In this document: one piece after another, positions 9,201 through 19,774 of the stretch
Layout of the letters: every line of letters begins with the position of its first letter
Position numbering within the stretch: position 1 is the stretch's first letter
DNA from: Apostichopus parvimensis
Lineage: Eukaryota; Echinodermata; Holothuroidea; Aspidochirotida; Stichopodidae
DNA length: 35,327 nt
Direction: 5' to 3'
Assembly (NCBI GenBank): GCA_000934455.1
Contig: KN894302.1
Location: 3,555-38,881 of the forward strand
Program-made: the position numbers and the translations under genes
Notes under the pieces: model-generated
Databases searched by the model: none
Told to the model about the DNA's origin: nothing
The model's input: the letters and a program-made list of their open reading frames with translations, nothing else

Positions 9201-11510
9201 TACTTTGTAAATTCTCTGATGAATTTGATGATTTATTCTCAAGTACTTGTCGTTGTTTTCTTCGGACAGTGTTAAAGATGGAGACTTTAGACGATACCTT
9301 GGTTCCCGTGTAGAGGATGATATTATAAGTTTCATCGAAGAAGGGAAATACGAAGAAGTAGAAAAAGTATCGTGGTGGAAACATCCAAACTCTCTACAGT
9401 AGGTGGCATAATTTCAATAGAAATGTTATCAGTAAAATGTTTTATTACAGAACAGGCGTTACAATATCTCAGACAGTGAAGGAAGGATCATACAAAACAA
9501 AGTTGAGGAAATTTCCCCTTCTCTCCCCCTCCACCTCCCAAACTTGGCTAAAATAAAACATGGAAAGACGAAAGTCATCTCCACAGTGAGCTATATTGTC
9601 TTCCTCAGTTACGACATAACTCTTTAATAATCTGTATACGGGATTGTATGACATATATATATGTGTATGTATGATATTGTTATAGTATATTTATGTGAGG
9701 AGGACAGGAGTAATCTTAACCTAATCTATGTTTTCCCTTTTTTTTTCTTTTCTTTTTTAGAATGAATATGCTGGCATCTATTTTCAGAATATCCATGCAA
9801 GTTAGGGTAAGGATAACTGTCTGTTTGAGTTCAAGTCACGAATTCTTCACCACTGATCGCAGCAAGAATCAATTTTTTGAGCTTCACATAGATAGCTGTG
9901 ACTGGTGGAGACTTCAGAAGACCTTTTTCTTGGCTCATATTGAGTTGAGGATAATGTTCATTTTCAAGCTGAAGCTATTATAAATAATAAATGGCTGTCA
10001 TCATAATTTATGTCCCTTGTCCTCTCATCGGCCATTTTGTTCCCCTTTCCTTTCATACTCTTGTTTTCATGACTTTATAAATCTGAGGAAGATTCTGAAG
10101 AAGATTCTGCTGGGAGTTAATGAGCAGGCCCTTCTCCTTTTTTCAATATCTATGCTATTTCTTTGTGATATTGTTTAATATTGATTAAAAGAAATACAAG
10201 CCACCATGACTTGGAGCTTGAGAAAGAAACTGTCCATAGTATTGAAAATACTTATGGTTACTTGCTATAATCAGTATTACTTTTTTTTTTACACAAAAGT
10301 AGATTTATTCTTATTTTCTTTAAATAGCATTAAAGCTCTTCTTGGTTTCTTCTCTGCAGGTATTACACATCAAAATGACAGAGCAATGGGGTTTCCCGTA
10401 CTGGTTATCCTATATGGTGTTTGGTATTGCAACCATTGCTGCTGGCTTGCTTCTTGGGTTGGTGAGTATGACACCAATTTAAAGGAGATTTAGCAGATGA
10501 ATGAGCAAACTGTGTGTCCTATTTTGTGAATAGTTAATGCCAAGCTTGTCTGCTGAACTTTGTCCAGAACTGTGGGAATCCCATTCTTGGGAAAGACTCT
10601 AAACATTGGGTCTAATGGACTGTTGTTTAAGTCTAACCACAATGGCTTTCTTTAGAAATGTATAATTCCCAGTGAGAGGCTTTTTTTTTAACTTTTAGAG
10701 GAAACTAGGGTGCTTATTATCATAATGCATCATTAACATCTTAATATGTGATTTGGAGGCTACAGCACACTAAGTAATATGATGAAGTTGAGAATGATTA
10801 TACAACCCTTTTAAAAATATGAAGGGAGTAGGAACTGGGTCGGAGTGATGATGTCAGCCATTTTGCCAGTTTTACACATAGTGAAGTGTTGATAACCACT
10901 GTGCTAGCATTTGAGAAGGGTTACATGGAAAGAAGGGCCTGTGAGTTCAAACATGGTTATAAAGTAAAAGTGGTCATCTGAAGTGGTGTTATTAAAATGA
11001 TTCCAGTTCAGTTAGACTGGATGGGAACTGCAACAGAACAGAAGTCATCAAAATGCATATTAAGCAGATAATTTGTGTGTTTACTTGGACACTTTAATGA
11101 CAACTCATCTCTCTACCTTCAAGCCCTTCATATTTTAATGTCTAAAATTTTGCCAAAAATTTGGGTTGGTGTAACAAATGTATTGCAGGATACAAATTAG
11201 TGCACTGGCAATGATGTTCTCACCATCAACTGTTTTGTTCCAGGTGTTTGTCGTAATTGCCGATAGCATCTGTCCACCAAAACCCCCACCGGGGCAACCA
11301 ATCCCCGAAAGTTTTCAGCAGCCGATGCCGGACACCAAGCGAGACGAAGATGCTCAGGATGAAGGAGAGGTTGCAGATGAGGTCATCAAGGGAGAAACAA
11401 AGAAAGATGAAGACTCTTCTAATGTGAGACAGAGGAAGGTGGCAGATAAGGTCAAGGAGGAAGAAGATGGAGAAAAAGATGAGGGTAAAGGAGAAACTCA
11501 AGAGGAGTGA
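6154..11510 (+). CDS. TMX1: Thioredoxin-related transmembrane protein 1 (complete, six exons)
   Basis: TMX1 is an ER-membrane PDI-family oxidoreductase that acts on disulfides of membrane-bound clients. Exons 6154-6293, 8698-8859, 9270-9398, 9761-9806, 10360-10461 and 11244-11510 join in phase to 281 aa, close to the human 280. A signal peptide (about 1-21, MKSYLLFQVVLLACFLYKCQA) is followed by a thioredoxin domain (about 22-130) with FYAPWCPACK (redox Cys52 and Cys55, the CPAC of human TMX1) and the cis-proline motif ALPT (Pro97). One transmembrane segment covers about 173-199. The cytosolic tail (200-281) is acidic and lysine-rich and keeps an RQR triplet (255-257), as in the human tail. 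An in-frame stop at 6100-6102 supports the start. Identification is from family recall, but several blocks match in order. Confidence 0.95.
6780..6930. repeat. Dispersed-repeat-like segment with hammerhead-like core
   Basis: On the minus strand CTGAAGA is followed by GATCC, TGCTA, GGATT and GAAACTTCAGG (about 6842-6886). This has the look of a family repeat rather than unique intron, but no second full copy is in the window. A short minus-strand reading frame runs through it (SSEEDPARIETSGP); I do not regard it as a gene. Confidence 0.4.
6930..7165. repeat. Purine-rich low-complexity tract
   Basis: The plus strand is dominated by AG-rich words (AGAGGA, GGGAGAGG, AAGGAAGG) for over 200 bases, so the minus strand is pyrimidine-rich. 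It may be degenerate simple-sequence DNA attached to the repeat upstream. Confidence 0.5.
7267..7288. repeat. CA dinucleotide microsatellite
   Basis: Eleven uninterrupted CA units inside TMX1 intron 1. Confidence 0.9.
7600..7715 (+). mobile_element. LINE/SINE-type 3' tail fragment
   Basis: TTGTAAAGCGCATTGAGACC, then an ACGCACGATATAAATAAG stretch and a TTATTATTATG end. This combination is the familiar 3' tail of L2/CR1-like LINEs and their SINEs (GTAAAGCGC, GAGACC, TATAAATAA, ATT repeats). No body of the element is recognisable, so it is a truncated insertion. Confidence 0.55.
8698..8859 (+). CDS. TMX1: TMX1 exon 2, CPAC active site
   Basis: Residues 47-100. The acceptor TTTTGCAAG splits the Phe codon before YAPWCPAC; the exon continues through VDVSEHAGLSGRFFVTALPT to the GTAAGA donor. 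LSGRF and TALPTIYH match vertebrate TMX1 closely. Confidence 0.93.
9270..9398 (+). CDS. TMX1: TMX1 exon 3, end of thioredoxin domain
   Basis: Residues 101-143. KDGDFRRYLGSR matches the KDGEFRRYQGPR block of human TMX1. Acceptor CGGACAG, donor GTAGGT. Confidence 0.92.
9761..9806 (+). CDS. TMX1: TMX1 exon 4 (short)
   Basis: Residues 144-159, a 46-base exon after a strong pyrimidine tract. MNMLASIFRISMQVR corresponds to the MSSMSALFQLSMWIR segment of human TMX1. Donor GTAAGG, ending in phase 0. Confidence 0.88.
10360..10461 (+). CDS. TMX1: TMX1 exon 5, transmembrane segment
   Basis: Residues 160-193. WGFPYWLSYMVFGIA and AAGLLLGL match the human membrane segment (LPVWGSYTVFALA, SGLLLGL). Acceptor TCTGCAG, donor GTGAGT. 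Confidence 0.92.
11244..11510 (+). CDS. TMX1: TMX1 exon 6, cytosolic tail and stop
   Basis: Residues 194-281 and TGA. It starts VFVVIADSICPPKP, parallel to human MIFVADCLCPSK, with only one of the two membrane-proximal cysteines. A proline-rich stretch and then a highly charged Glu/Lys/Asp tail with RQR follow. Confidence 0.92.
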   Translation: MFVVIADSICPPKPPPGQPIPESFQQPMPDTKRDEDAQDEGEVADEVIKGETKKDEDSSNVRQRKVADKVKEEEDGEKDEGKGETQEE

Positions 11511-12960
11511 TATTTAAAAGTAACCTTTCATTTTCTAAGATTTGGGTGCATGTGGAGAGGAAAATTTTTATGATTTTCATGATAAGCAATGCTAGAGTCT
11601 ATAAGACTTGCTGTTTTGGAATTTCTCACACATTATTTGATAATGAAAACTTTGCAATACTATTCTTATATTTTGTTTTTCCAATTCTGTCTTGTTATTG
11701 TAAATAATTTTTTTCTTTTTTAAGGGAAGATAGTTACCGCTTATGCTTATGAATGATAGATGAATGATAGTATGAACGATAGTATGAACAATAGGGTTAA
11801 AAGTATGATTGATGGGCCAGTTAGAAGATGTGATCTGAGTAATGTACCTCCCACTAATTTTACAACATTGAGAGCCCCAAGATGGTTCATCTTAAAACTT
11901 TAGTGCCTATGTATAAAATGGTTAATTGCAAGAAATGTGCGCACCGTTGATCACATCATATTGACTGTATCATTAATTTACTGTACAGAAGCCCAGACAT
12001 AAGAATTGGTTTAGGGTGAATGACAGATAGAATCAATTAGGTCTGGTTTGCACAAAGTTTCTTTCAAATTTACATTCATCAAATATAGAACTTCAGAGAG
12101 GGAAAAACTCCATAGAGGAGGAATCTATGAAGTATCACATGTTAGCTTAAACTTGCAAGTTTTCTGCACATGGTTTGAAATGATCTCTAAATGTTTCTAG
12201 AACATAATAGTACATGGATTGCTTGTACCTCTCCCGTGATCATACTGGATGGACAAACTTGAAGATAATTTTGTCAAATTTATGCATTGCAAACTAACTC
12301 AGAAGATCAAATGGTATTTATATGTGCCACATCTGAGGCCACCTGGTGTTTCAGTGTTTGAATATTTCTTGCACTGATAGAAAAAACTTACAGTAGCAAA
12401 CTATCACGGTAGATATGAAAGTGATACTCATTTTGCTTGTCTGACAACGATACAAATATTATTCGTTAAAATTGTCTTCCAGAGTAAAAAATGTCATTTC
12501 ATTCTACTGTATAGTGTGTACTGCAGTGCATAACCCTTCCACATCCCCTGATCAGAATTTCCAAAGTGTGGAGTGATTTGGACATGTGGCTTATTTATGG
12601 GTCTTGTCTTTTTATTAAGGGTAGGAGATGTAATACTCACAGTGTACTATTCAAGGCCTACATGGGGGATGGGGTCCAGGAGGGGCAGTTATATGGGAGT
12701 TATATCCATGTGCCTTGTTTCTGATCACAGGTATATTGTTAAATTACTGATGTAATTTTTGTTTTGATTTAGTTTCTGGCCAGCACATTCCATCACCAAT
12801 CATAGAACCATGAAGTGAACTGTTTGGTTTATATTAAAATATCAAATCAGGTTGAATAATTCAAATTCTAGGCAATATTTTATATGATTTAATGTATATA
12901 AACTGTAGAATACCTGGTATACCTATCCTGGTCAGAGAATAAATTTGAATGTTATGACGA
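11511..12960 (+). other. TMX1: TMX1 3' UTR (candidate extent)
   Basis: Non-coding sequence after the stop. The first canonical AATAAA found is at 12938-12943; another is at 13052-13057. Short tandem words (GAATGATAGATGAATGATAG and variants) occur at 11749-11795. The end could be further downstream, at 14548. Confidence 0.4.
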
Positions 12961-14536
12961 TCTGAAAAGCAAATTTTATAGTCAGTCTTGCATAGCAGTG
13001 TAGAAGTAGAAGGATTTATGGAGTTTCTTCAAATTTTAATATCAAAAATTAAATAAATTATTTGAAATTTACCTTTTCACAGTTGAAAGCATTTTTGTAT
13101 CATCTGAGGCCAGATGCCAAAAAGGGGGGGGGGGGGGTGACTTGAATATCATGTTACTGTTCAAAGTAGATGCAAAATAGTCGCCCAACATGCCACATCT
13201 TGTAGAGTCTATTCGTTGACTGTTAAATTCAGTAGTGTTTGCTATACTTGGTAACCATCAAAATATTTTGAAAGACTAATTCATTTCAGTTGTGATTGGA
13301 AGAGGAGTAATCTCATTTCAGCTGTTATTTTCTGTGGCAGTTATTCCGAATAACAAAGTTAACAAGCTAGTCCACACTGTACGTGGGTCACTATTAAACG
13401 CTTTTTTTTTAGTCAGTACTGTCATCCCATGACACTGGTAGGGCACATGCTCAACAAGTCAGCTTCCCACCTTTGAGTTAAAATTTACAAACCTTTCCAA
13501 TATGGATGTGATAAGTACTAACGTGAAGATTGTCTCGGGGAAGGAGGGGGAGGGGGGCGAGATGAACTTTGTTTTGGTGTAAACGTATAGACTAGGGTGT
13601 CTTAGTTTGCATCAATTGCAACTGAGCAAATACCTCGTCAGGTTTGCTAAACATTTGAACCAAATGTAAACAGCTGCTGTTAGTGATTTGAGTCTAGTAT
13701 GGAGTTTTAACATAGAATGTTGACTTAAAGATGTCACATTTGTACTTTCCATCTTGTTTAATTGTTCTATCAACACTCATTCAGATGTTGTCTATTAGAG
13801 AACTAATACAAGGAAGTGTGTTATCCAAAAAGACAATTTATCTTTTTTTCAGTTTCCATACCATCGTGTTTATAATATTTAAATCAAGTATGTGGTCTGT
13901 TTTGTTGATATCTGCTAGAGTTGAGGTTTAAATACTAGACCTGATTTTGTATTTTTAAATCTACATTAGTAAAAATAGAAGCCTGCAAAAACTATCTAGT
14001 CCAGTTTGTTTTGTTTGTTTTTTTAGGATAACGAAAACACAATGCTGCATTGTTTATTCAGTAACGTATGTACAAGTATAAAAGCCAGAGGACTTGATCA
14101 TGATTTTCTTTACCAAACAAATATGTTTCCTTTCTAAAATATCAGGATTAATTTCTCTGCTGCAATTGATTCAAGTCTTCTAGATAGACAAACAAATGGA
14201 TCCTTATCGACTTCACTTTATGCTTTCATACAAGTTGGTCTCAGTGCTGTTCACACTCAGCTCCTGTAAAGAAAAAAGATCAAAACTTAACAACTTGATC
14301 CATTCTCAGCACCAGTCCCCCCCCCCCATCCTTCTTTGGCGGGTTGAAAAACCCTCCTCCCCTCCCTCTGGAGTTTTTTCTTTAAATGCCGATAGATGCA
14401 TGGTTGGGTATCTTCTGGAACTGATGGATCCTTTCTTTTTGGTTGTTCGCTCTATATATAAATGTAGTTCAAAGATTCCGACACCAAGAAAGAGAGACAA
14501 TAAAGCCCACATCACACACGAATCTTTCATGTCCAG
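12961..14536. other. Non-coding stretch, long TMX1 3' UTR or intergenic
   Basis: No supported gene. It holds a 14-base G run (13124-13137), a G-rich cluster with four G runs on the plus strand (about 13536-13558), and C-rich patches at 14318-14371. Confidence 0.5.
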
Positions 14537-14553
14537 TTTATTCCTGCAATAAA
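14537..14553. terminator. Back-to-back polyadenylation hexamers
   Basis: TTTATT at 14537-14542 is AATAAA on the minus strand; AATAAA at 14548-14553 is on the plus strand, five bases away. The site lies between the convergent TMX1 and PPP2R5E genes and could serve either or both. It is sequence-only evidence; such hexamers are common in AT-rich DNA. Confidence 0.35.
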
Positions 14554-17500
14554 GTCTAATTTGATAACAGAACAAGGTGTGAAAAGCATGTTTGTACTAG
14601 TAGCAAGTTTAAAATGTACAAACTCAAGAAGGAATACCTTTCTTACCCATTTAACTATCCCTATAGAACCTTATTTAGTTCCATATTCCATCTGTACATG
14701 TAAGAATAATTTGCTCTATCATCTTACCCTCTCCTTATATGCTATGGTACAGTCATAGTATTACACGTTGCTCTTTGATATATTCTACACAACACTTTAC
14801 AAAATACAAGTCAACTTTTTTTTTTTATAAGTTATATAACTTCAGAACAACTACACATTTTTTCAACCACTTCAAGAACTGCTACTTCTACCGCCATCAT
14901 TGTATAAAACATAACAGTAAGAAATTTATCTCTTTATAAGTCAATCTCATGAATATGCATGACAAATAACGTCATCGTCATCAACCAACCAAAATGCTTA
15001 AAATATGAACAGCTGTTACACTTCAATATGATTTTGATTTTTTTTTTTTCAGATTTGCACACATACACTGAACAAACAAAGTATTAACAATATTAATATA
15101 GATCTCAATTCAAAAGGAAAAAAAAAAATAATCATAATCATAAAAATAATCATAGTAAACATCATTTTCACAGCTTTACTTAAATCAACCAGTGGTTTAC
15201 TGTTCACCGAAAAAACAAAAACAAAATGAGGAAAAAACAGGTTGCTTTGAATCAAACAGCTTGTTACACTCCTACACAAATAAAGATATCACTTATTATT
15301 GATGATACAGGAGGAGACCACCATCTTTGCTTTCCGTTGACTAATTGATAACATGCAGTAAAATGAATGACAGAGACTATTTAAGCTGGCTCAGCAGGAC
15401 ACAATGCAACTAAAAATTTATGTAAAAATCAAAAGAAACTTAGGTTAAATAAATGAAGAGTGGCATATATTCTAGCATGATCTTCTAAGATTTTATTTTC
15501 TTGGAGGGGGCTGGGAAGGGGATATCTGACTACCAAGACGATAATATTAGTTGATAGGTATTGGACACGCATGTGTGCATTTCCCACATATATACTTCTG
15601 TTGTACGATTACAACAATGATTAAGTTTATCTCCATGTTTGTTTTGTCGATTGCATTCACAATTTAAAATGTATCATTCCATCGGTTCCTAAGACTGATT
15701 GGCATAAATCACAGATGGATGTTTCATCCCTATTCTCACTCCACTATTTGGATCCATAATTAATTTGTACAAACTGATATCCATTCTTTAAAGAAATATG
15801 TTTGTTATGTGACATATTTGCTGCATTAAAGTGTAGTAGGTATAAAACTTGGCATCTTCTAGTGTGCTTGCCCTTGACAACATATTATTTTATCTTCTCA
15901 GAAGCTACAAGTAGTCTATATATCAATTCTTTGCTAACAATCCTTACACATTATACTCACTATTGTTTGGACAAGACGTACAACATGTTTGTTTTTGTTG
16001 TCAATGTATAAACATAACTACAATGGGAGCAATATTAACAGACTTCAGCATGCAAGTTTATTAAAATAGTTTAATATTTGACTTATGTGCACCAAGATTT
16101 CTTCACTTAGAACACAGATTGTGAATATTACAATAAAACACTTGTAAATGCTGAGTGTCCAGAGATCTTGATAATCAAAATTGTTTTGAAGACGAAATTT
16201 CATTGATAAAGTATGACATATCTCTTAATGATAGTTAATGTTTGTCTTTATATCAGTTTTGAAATGAAGAAAGGAATCATCAGAAAACTCACTTTTCTTG
16301 CAAAACAGAATATATGCTGCAATGGAAGTTCCAATTCAGATAAGAGACATCAGTTTTAGTACATCTCAGCATTATGACATGTAATGACACAATCTCACCT
16401 TGAAAATCACACAAATACCTAACAATCTTCAAAATAATATTTCTAATTGAGGATAAATATAGAAATAGTTTTGTTTATTTCAACACAACTCCCCCCCCCC
16501 CAAAAAAAAACCCAAACAACGAGGAAAACTAAGACTATTAACAATTTAACAATATGTAGATTACAGATATTACCATTTTTGTTTGTATTTATCAAATTCG
16601 AACTCATTTTTGTGGGTACTTGCTTATGTCTGTACATGTTCATCTGTGGAGCTAAATATGGAGCACACCCTCTTATTATCCAACCCACAAAAGAAAAAAA
16701 AGTGCAATTTACATATTCAAACTAAGCCAAAAGGAAAGCAATGATGGGAAAGACTTATTGAGTGTGGATAATAACATCAGCTAAACTTGACCATTTATCT
16801 ACAAACCTTTTCCAATATTGTTAAGATGTATAATTTTCTTTAGATTCATATGTTTTCTGTACAGTTGCATGCAAGAAGTGCAAAGATTTTCTTGAAAAGG
16901 AGCAACAAAAAATTAACGATAAAATACAAACAAAAAAATTCCCACAGCAAACCAAGCAACGTTAAATCACAGTATAATAATCTACACCAGAATGAGTTGG
17001 TTATTGTTTATGCAATAAAGCAATCATTTTCTTCTCATTTATTACAATCTCCAGTGGTCTTTCTTTACTTCCTTTTTCATTTTCTTCTAGGCTTTGGCAT
17101 CGATATCTTTACACATGTTTCAGGTCGACATAAAACTCAAAAACTCTGACAACAAGAAAAAGGAATTGCATCTCCTAGGCCAATTTTTCCCAAATCTGAA
17201 TGAAGCATTTCCAATCAGGAGATAGATGGTGGTTTTATTTAATATTTCATTTCTTACATGTGAACCTTCAGATGTTACTCTCACTATACCATTCGAAAAT
17301 GATTCCCTGACACAAGAACACCTCTGAATACCTTCGAGCTCTCCATCAAACCTCAACGTCTACTAGGGGAAAACCCAGGGACAAACACATTTCCTGAGTA
17401 TCTAGAGGTCCTTTAGCAATTGTGAATACGTACCAAATAGATGAAAATGCCACTGTTTAAACCATTTTGTTATTTACAAGTCACTTTTCAATAACAAGGT

Positions 17501-18954
17501 TAACCTGAAACCATCGTCCCTCCAATCAAGTAGGATAACGTCTTGCAAGGAGCTGCTTCCAATGTTACAATGTATAACATGTGATATCAGCTAAGATGAG
17601 GAAGGACAGCTTTGGTTACTTTGTAGATCACATGAAACACACGGAAAATCCCCTTTTTTTTACGGGTATAAACCAAGCGAGGGCTAACCAGGTTGAATTC
17701 GTAATGGGAAGCGGTTGGCTACATAACATCATTATACAACTTCAGCAATAACTTTAATTTAAAATGACCTTCCAGTTGCTAACTCGCACTTTTCCGTTCC
17801 CGTCTAAATTGACTCCAACAAAGATTTGTACTTCGCAAACCCCCTTTATAGAGCATTGGAGTGATAAACACCTGAAGATTATCGTACATGACTCTTACAT
17901 TTCTTAAGCAGGTTTGGCTTACCCTTTTATATGCCCGATGGTTTGCCAGTGAATCACATTATAAAACGATGAGTTAACATTTCTTTATACCTGTGTCCAA
18001 CAAATGCAAAAATCTACTGATCATGACCTATGAATTAAACAGCAATGACTGGACTGGACGGTAGGAATCCTCCGAGGCTCTGTGATGAATACGCAAATAA
18101 TTGACAAAAAACAAAAAAAAAGGTAAAAAGAAAAACTAAAGTGCACTGTTATCCTTAGGACGGTAGAAAAAAACAAAGTAGAAGTCTTTGGATAAACATT
18201 GCAAATGCTACAATACTTTTCTCACTTTTACTAACCAGAATTTCTCAATATTGAGATGGAAAAGCTATTCAAAAAAAAAAAAATGTTAATGTGAACAATG
18301 TACACATATCACAATTCAAATAGATAGATTCAATGTCATAGGGCTTGTTGTCTTCACTACAAAAATGACCACACACCTACTTCAAAAATGAAAAAATTCC
18401 AAAAACCTTTTTAAAATAACAAACATACAATTCCAACAAGTTCAAGCCTGTTTAAGCATTTTACGTCAGTTAGGATACCTCTCTGTGTGAGAAATTACGT
18501 TTACTCCAATGTTCAGCGATGTTTTTTTAATTTGTCCTTTGACTGGATTCACTCCAAGTGTACAACATGACATCCTGGTGGGTGGAAAGTTGATGTTATA
18601 TCAAACAATTCTTTGCATTTATTTTTATTACTTATTCCAAATATTTAATACTAAAATTCCATTATAATGCAGCTCATCAGATCTTAATTTAATTTCGTTC
18701 CCCTTCCTCTGCTCCCCTCCACCCCCCTTCCCCCAGATCAAATGACAGCTTGCAACTGTATATGCAGCATGTGCTTCATATGAAGTAAAATAGACAGTGG
18801 TTTGGAGATGAAATATCTTATAAATGGAACATCTAATTTAGTTACTTGTTATTTCAATGTGGTTCAATTGTCACCACATCCAGGATATCTTTGTTTAACC
18901 AATTGTGATCTCATTTTGGGATGTGCTCAATTTGTGTAATAAAATTATATAATT

Positions 18955-18980
18955 CCCCCACCCCCCACCCCCCCCACCCC
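18955..18980 (-). other. Potential G-quadruplex in the likely 3' UTR of PPP2R5E
   Basis: Minus strand: runs of 4, 8, 6 and 5 G separated by single T bases. Confidence 0.65.
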
Positions 18981-19614
18981 TTCCCTCTTAAACAAAAAAA
19001 AAACAGGCTAAATATATGCTACAAAATACTAACCGCTGCTTTAAATGTCTTACAGTTTAATGACTATTCCAGATGCAGCGAGAAAACTTGATAGGATCAG
19101 AAATAAATCACATTTTGCTAGCAATATGACGAAAAAAGGATTTTTTTTCTCCACATGGGACACACAAGGAAAGGATACCATATGATAAATAGAAATCACT
19201 GCAGCAAATATGAACCAGACAGCATTAGATGTGATTTGATCTTCTGAACGGTAGGAATTGTTCTACATGGATTTATGTAATACATGTAATACAGTTTGAT
19301 TTTTATTATATACACCTAATTATTATGTTCTCACTGTATCTAGTGACCATCAAGCCATAGAATGGAGCCCCTGTAATAACAAGGTCCATTTAAAAGTAAG
19401 AGTCCTTTACCAGGGCCCTGTGCAAGTTTCTGAGTAAATTGCTTAAAATTCTCTCAAATATCTAGGCTCTGAAGAGCCAAACAGAATGTGCATAGGTTGC
19501 GCACTAGGGATAGCGCAAAACTTGTGTGAAGCGAGAGAGAGAGGTTCGTCACAACAAAAGTTTATAAAATGTCAAGAAATACTTAAGAAAAACAAGAAAA
19601 TATATGTTGCTCCA

Positions 19615-19636
19615 CCCATCCCCCCTCCCCCAACCC
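19615..19636 (-). other. Potential G-quadruplex just after the PPP2R5E stop codon
   Basis: Minus strand: runs of 3, 5, 6 and 3 G with loops of one or two bases, beginning 20 bases after TGA. It would be in the mRNA 3' UTR. Confidence 0.65.
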
Positions 19637-19656
19637 TATTTTGAGCCTCTGAATAT

Positions 19657-19774
19657 TCATTTAGCAGGTGTCCCATCTGCTACCTTCAGCTGTTGGCTGC
19701 TGTTCATATGATTCTTTTCTAACTTGCCTAGCTTCTTCCACAGCTCGTCCCGTTCTTTCTCCTTCTTCTTCTCC
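19657..19774 (-). CDS. PPP2R5E: PPP2R5E-like last coding exon
   Basis: 118 bases from a TTTTTTGCAG acceptor to TGA (19659-19657). [20 protein letters not shown] is the basic C-terminal helix of the family; the remainder (to GTPAK) does not resemble vertebrate B56 tails I know. Confidence 0.9.

Larger units (their letters stand above)
14554..19656 (-). other. Non-coding stretch, probably PPP2R5E 3' UTR in part
   Basis: No coding frame is credible on either strand. It follows the PPP2R5E stop on the minus strand and contains many minus-strand AATAAA hexamers, so the real transcript end cannot be placed. It also has several C runs (for example 16491-16501 and 18955-18980) that are G-rich on the sense strand. 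Confidence 0.4.
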
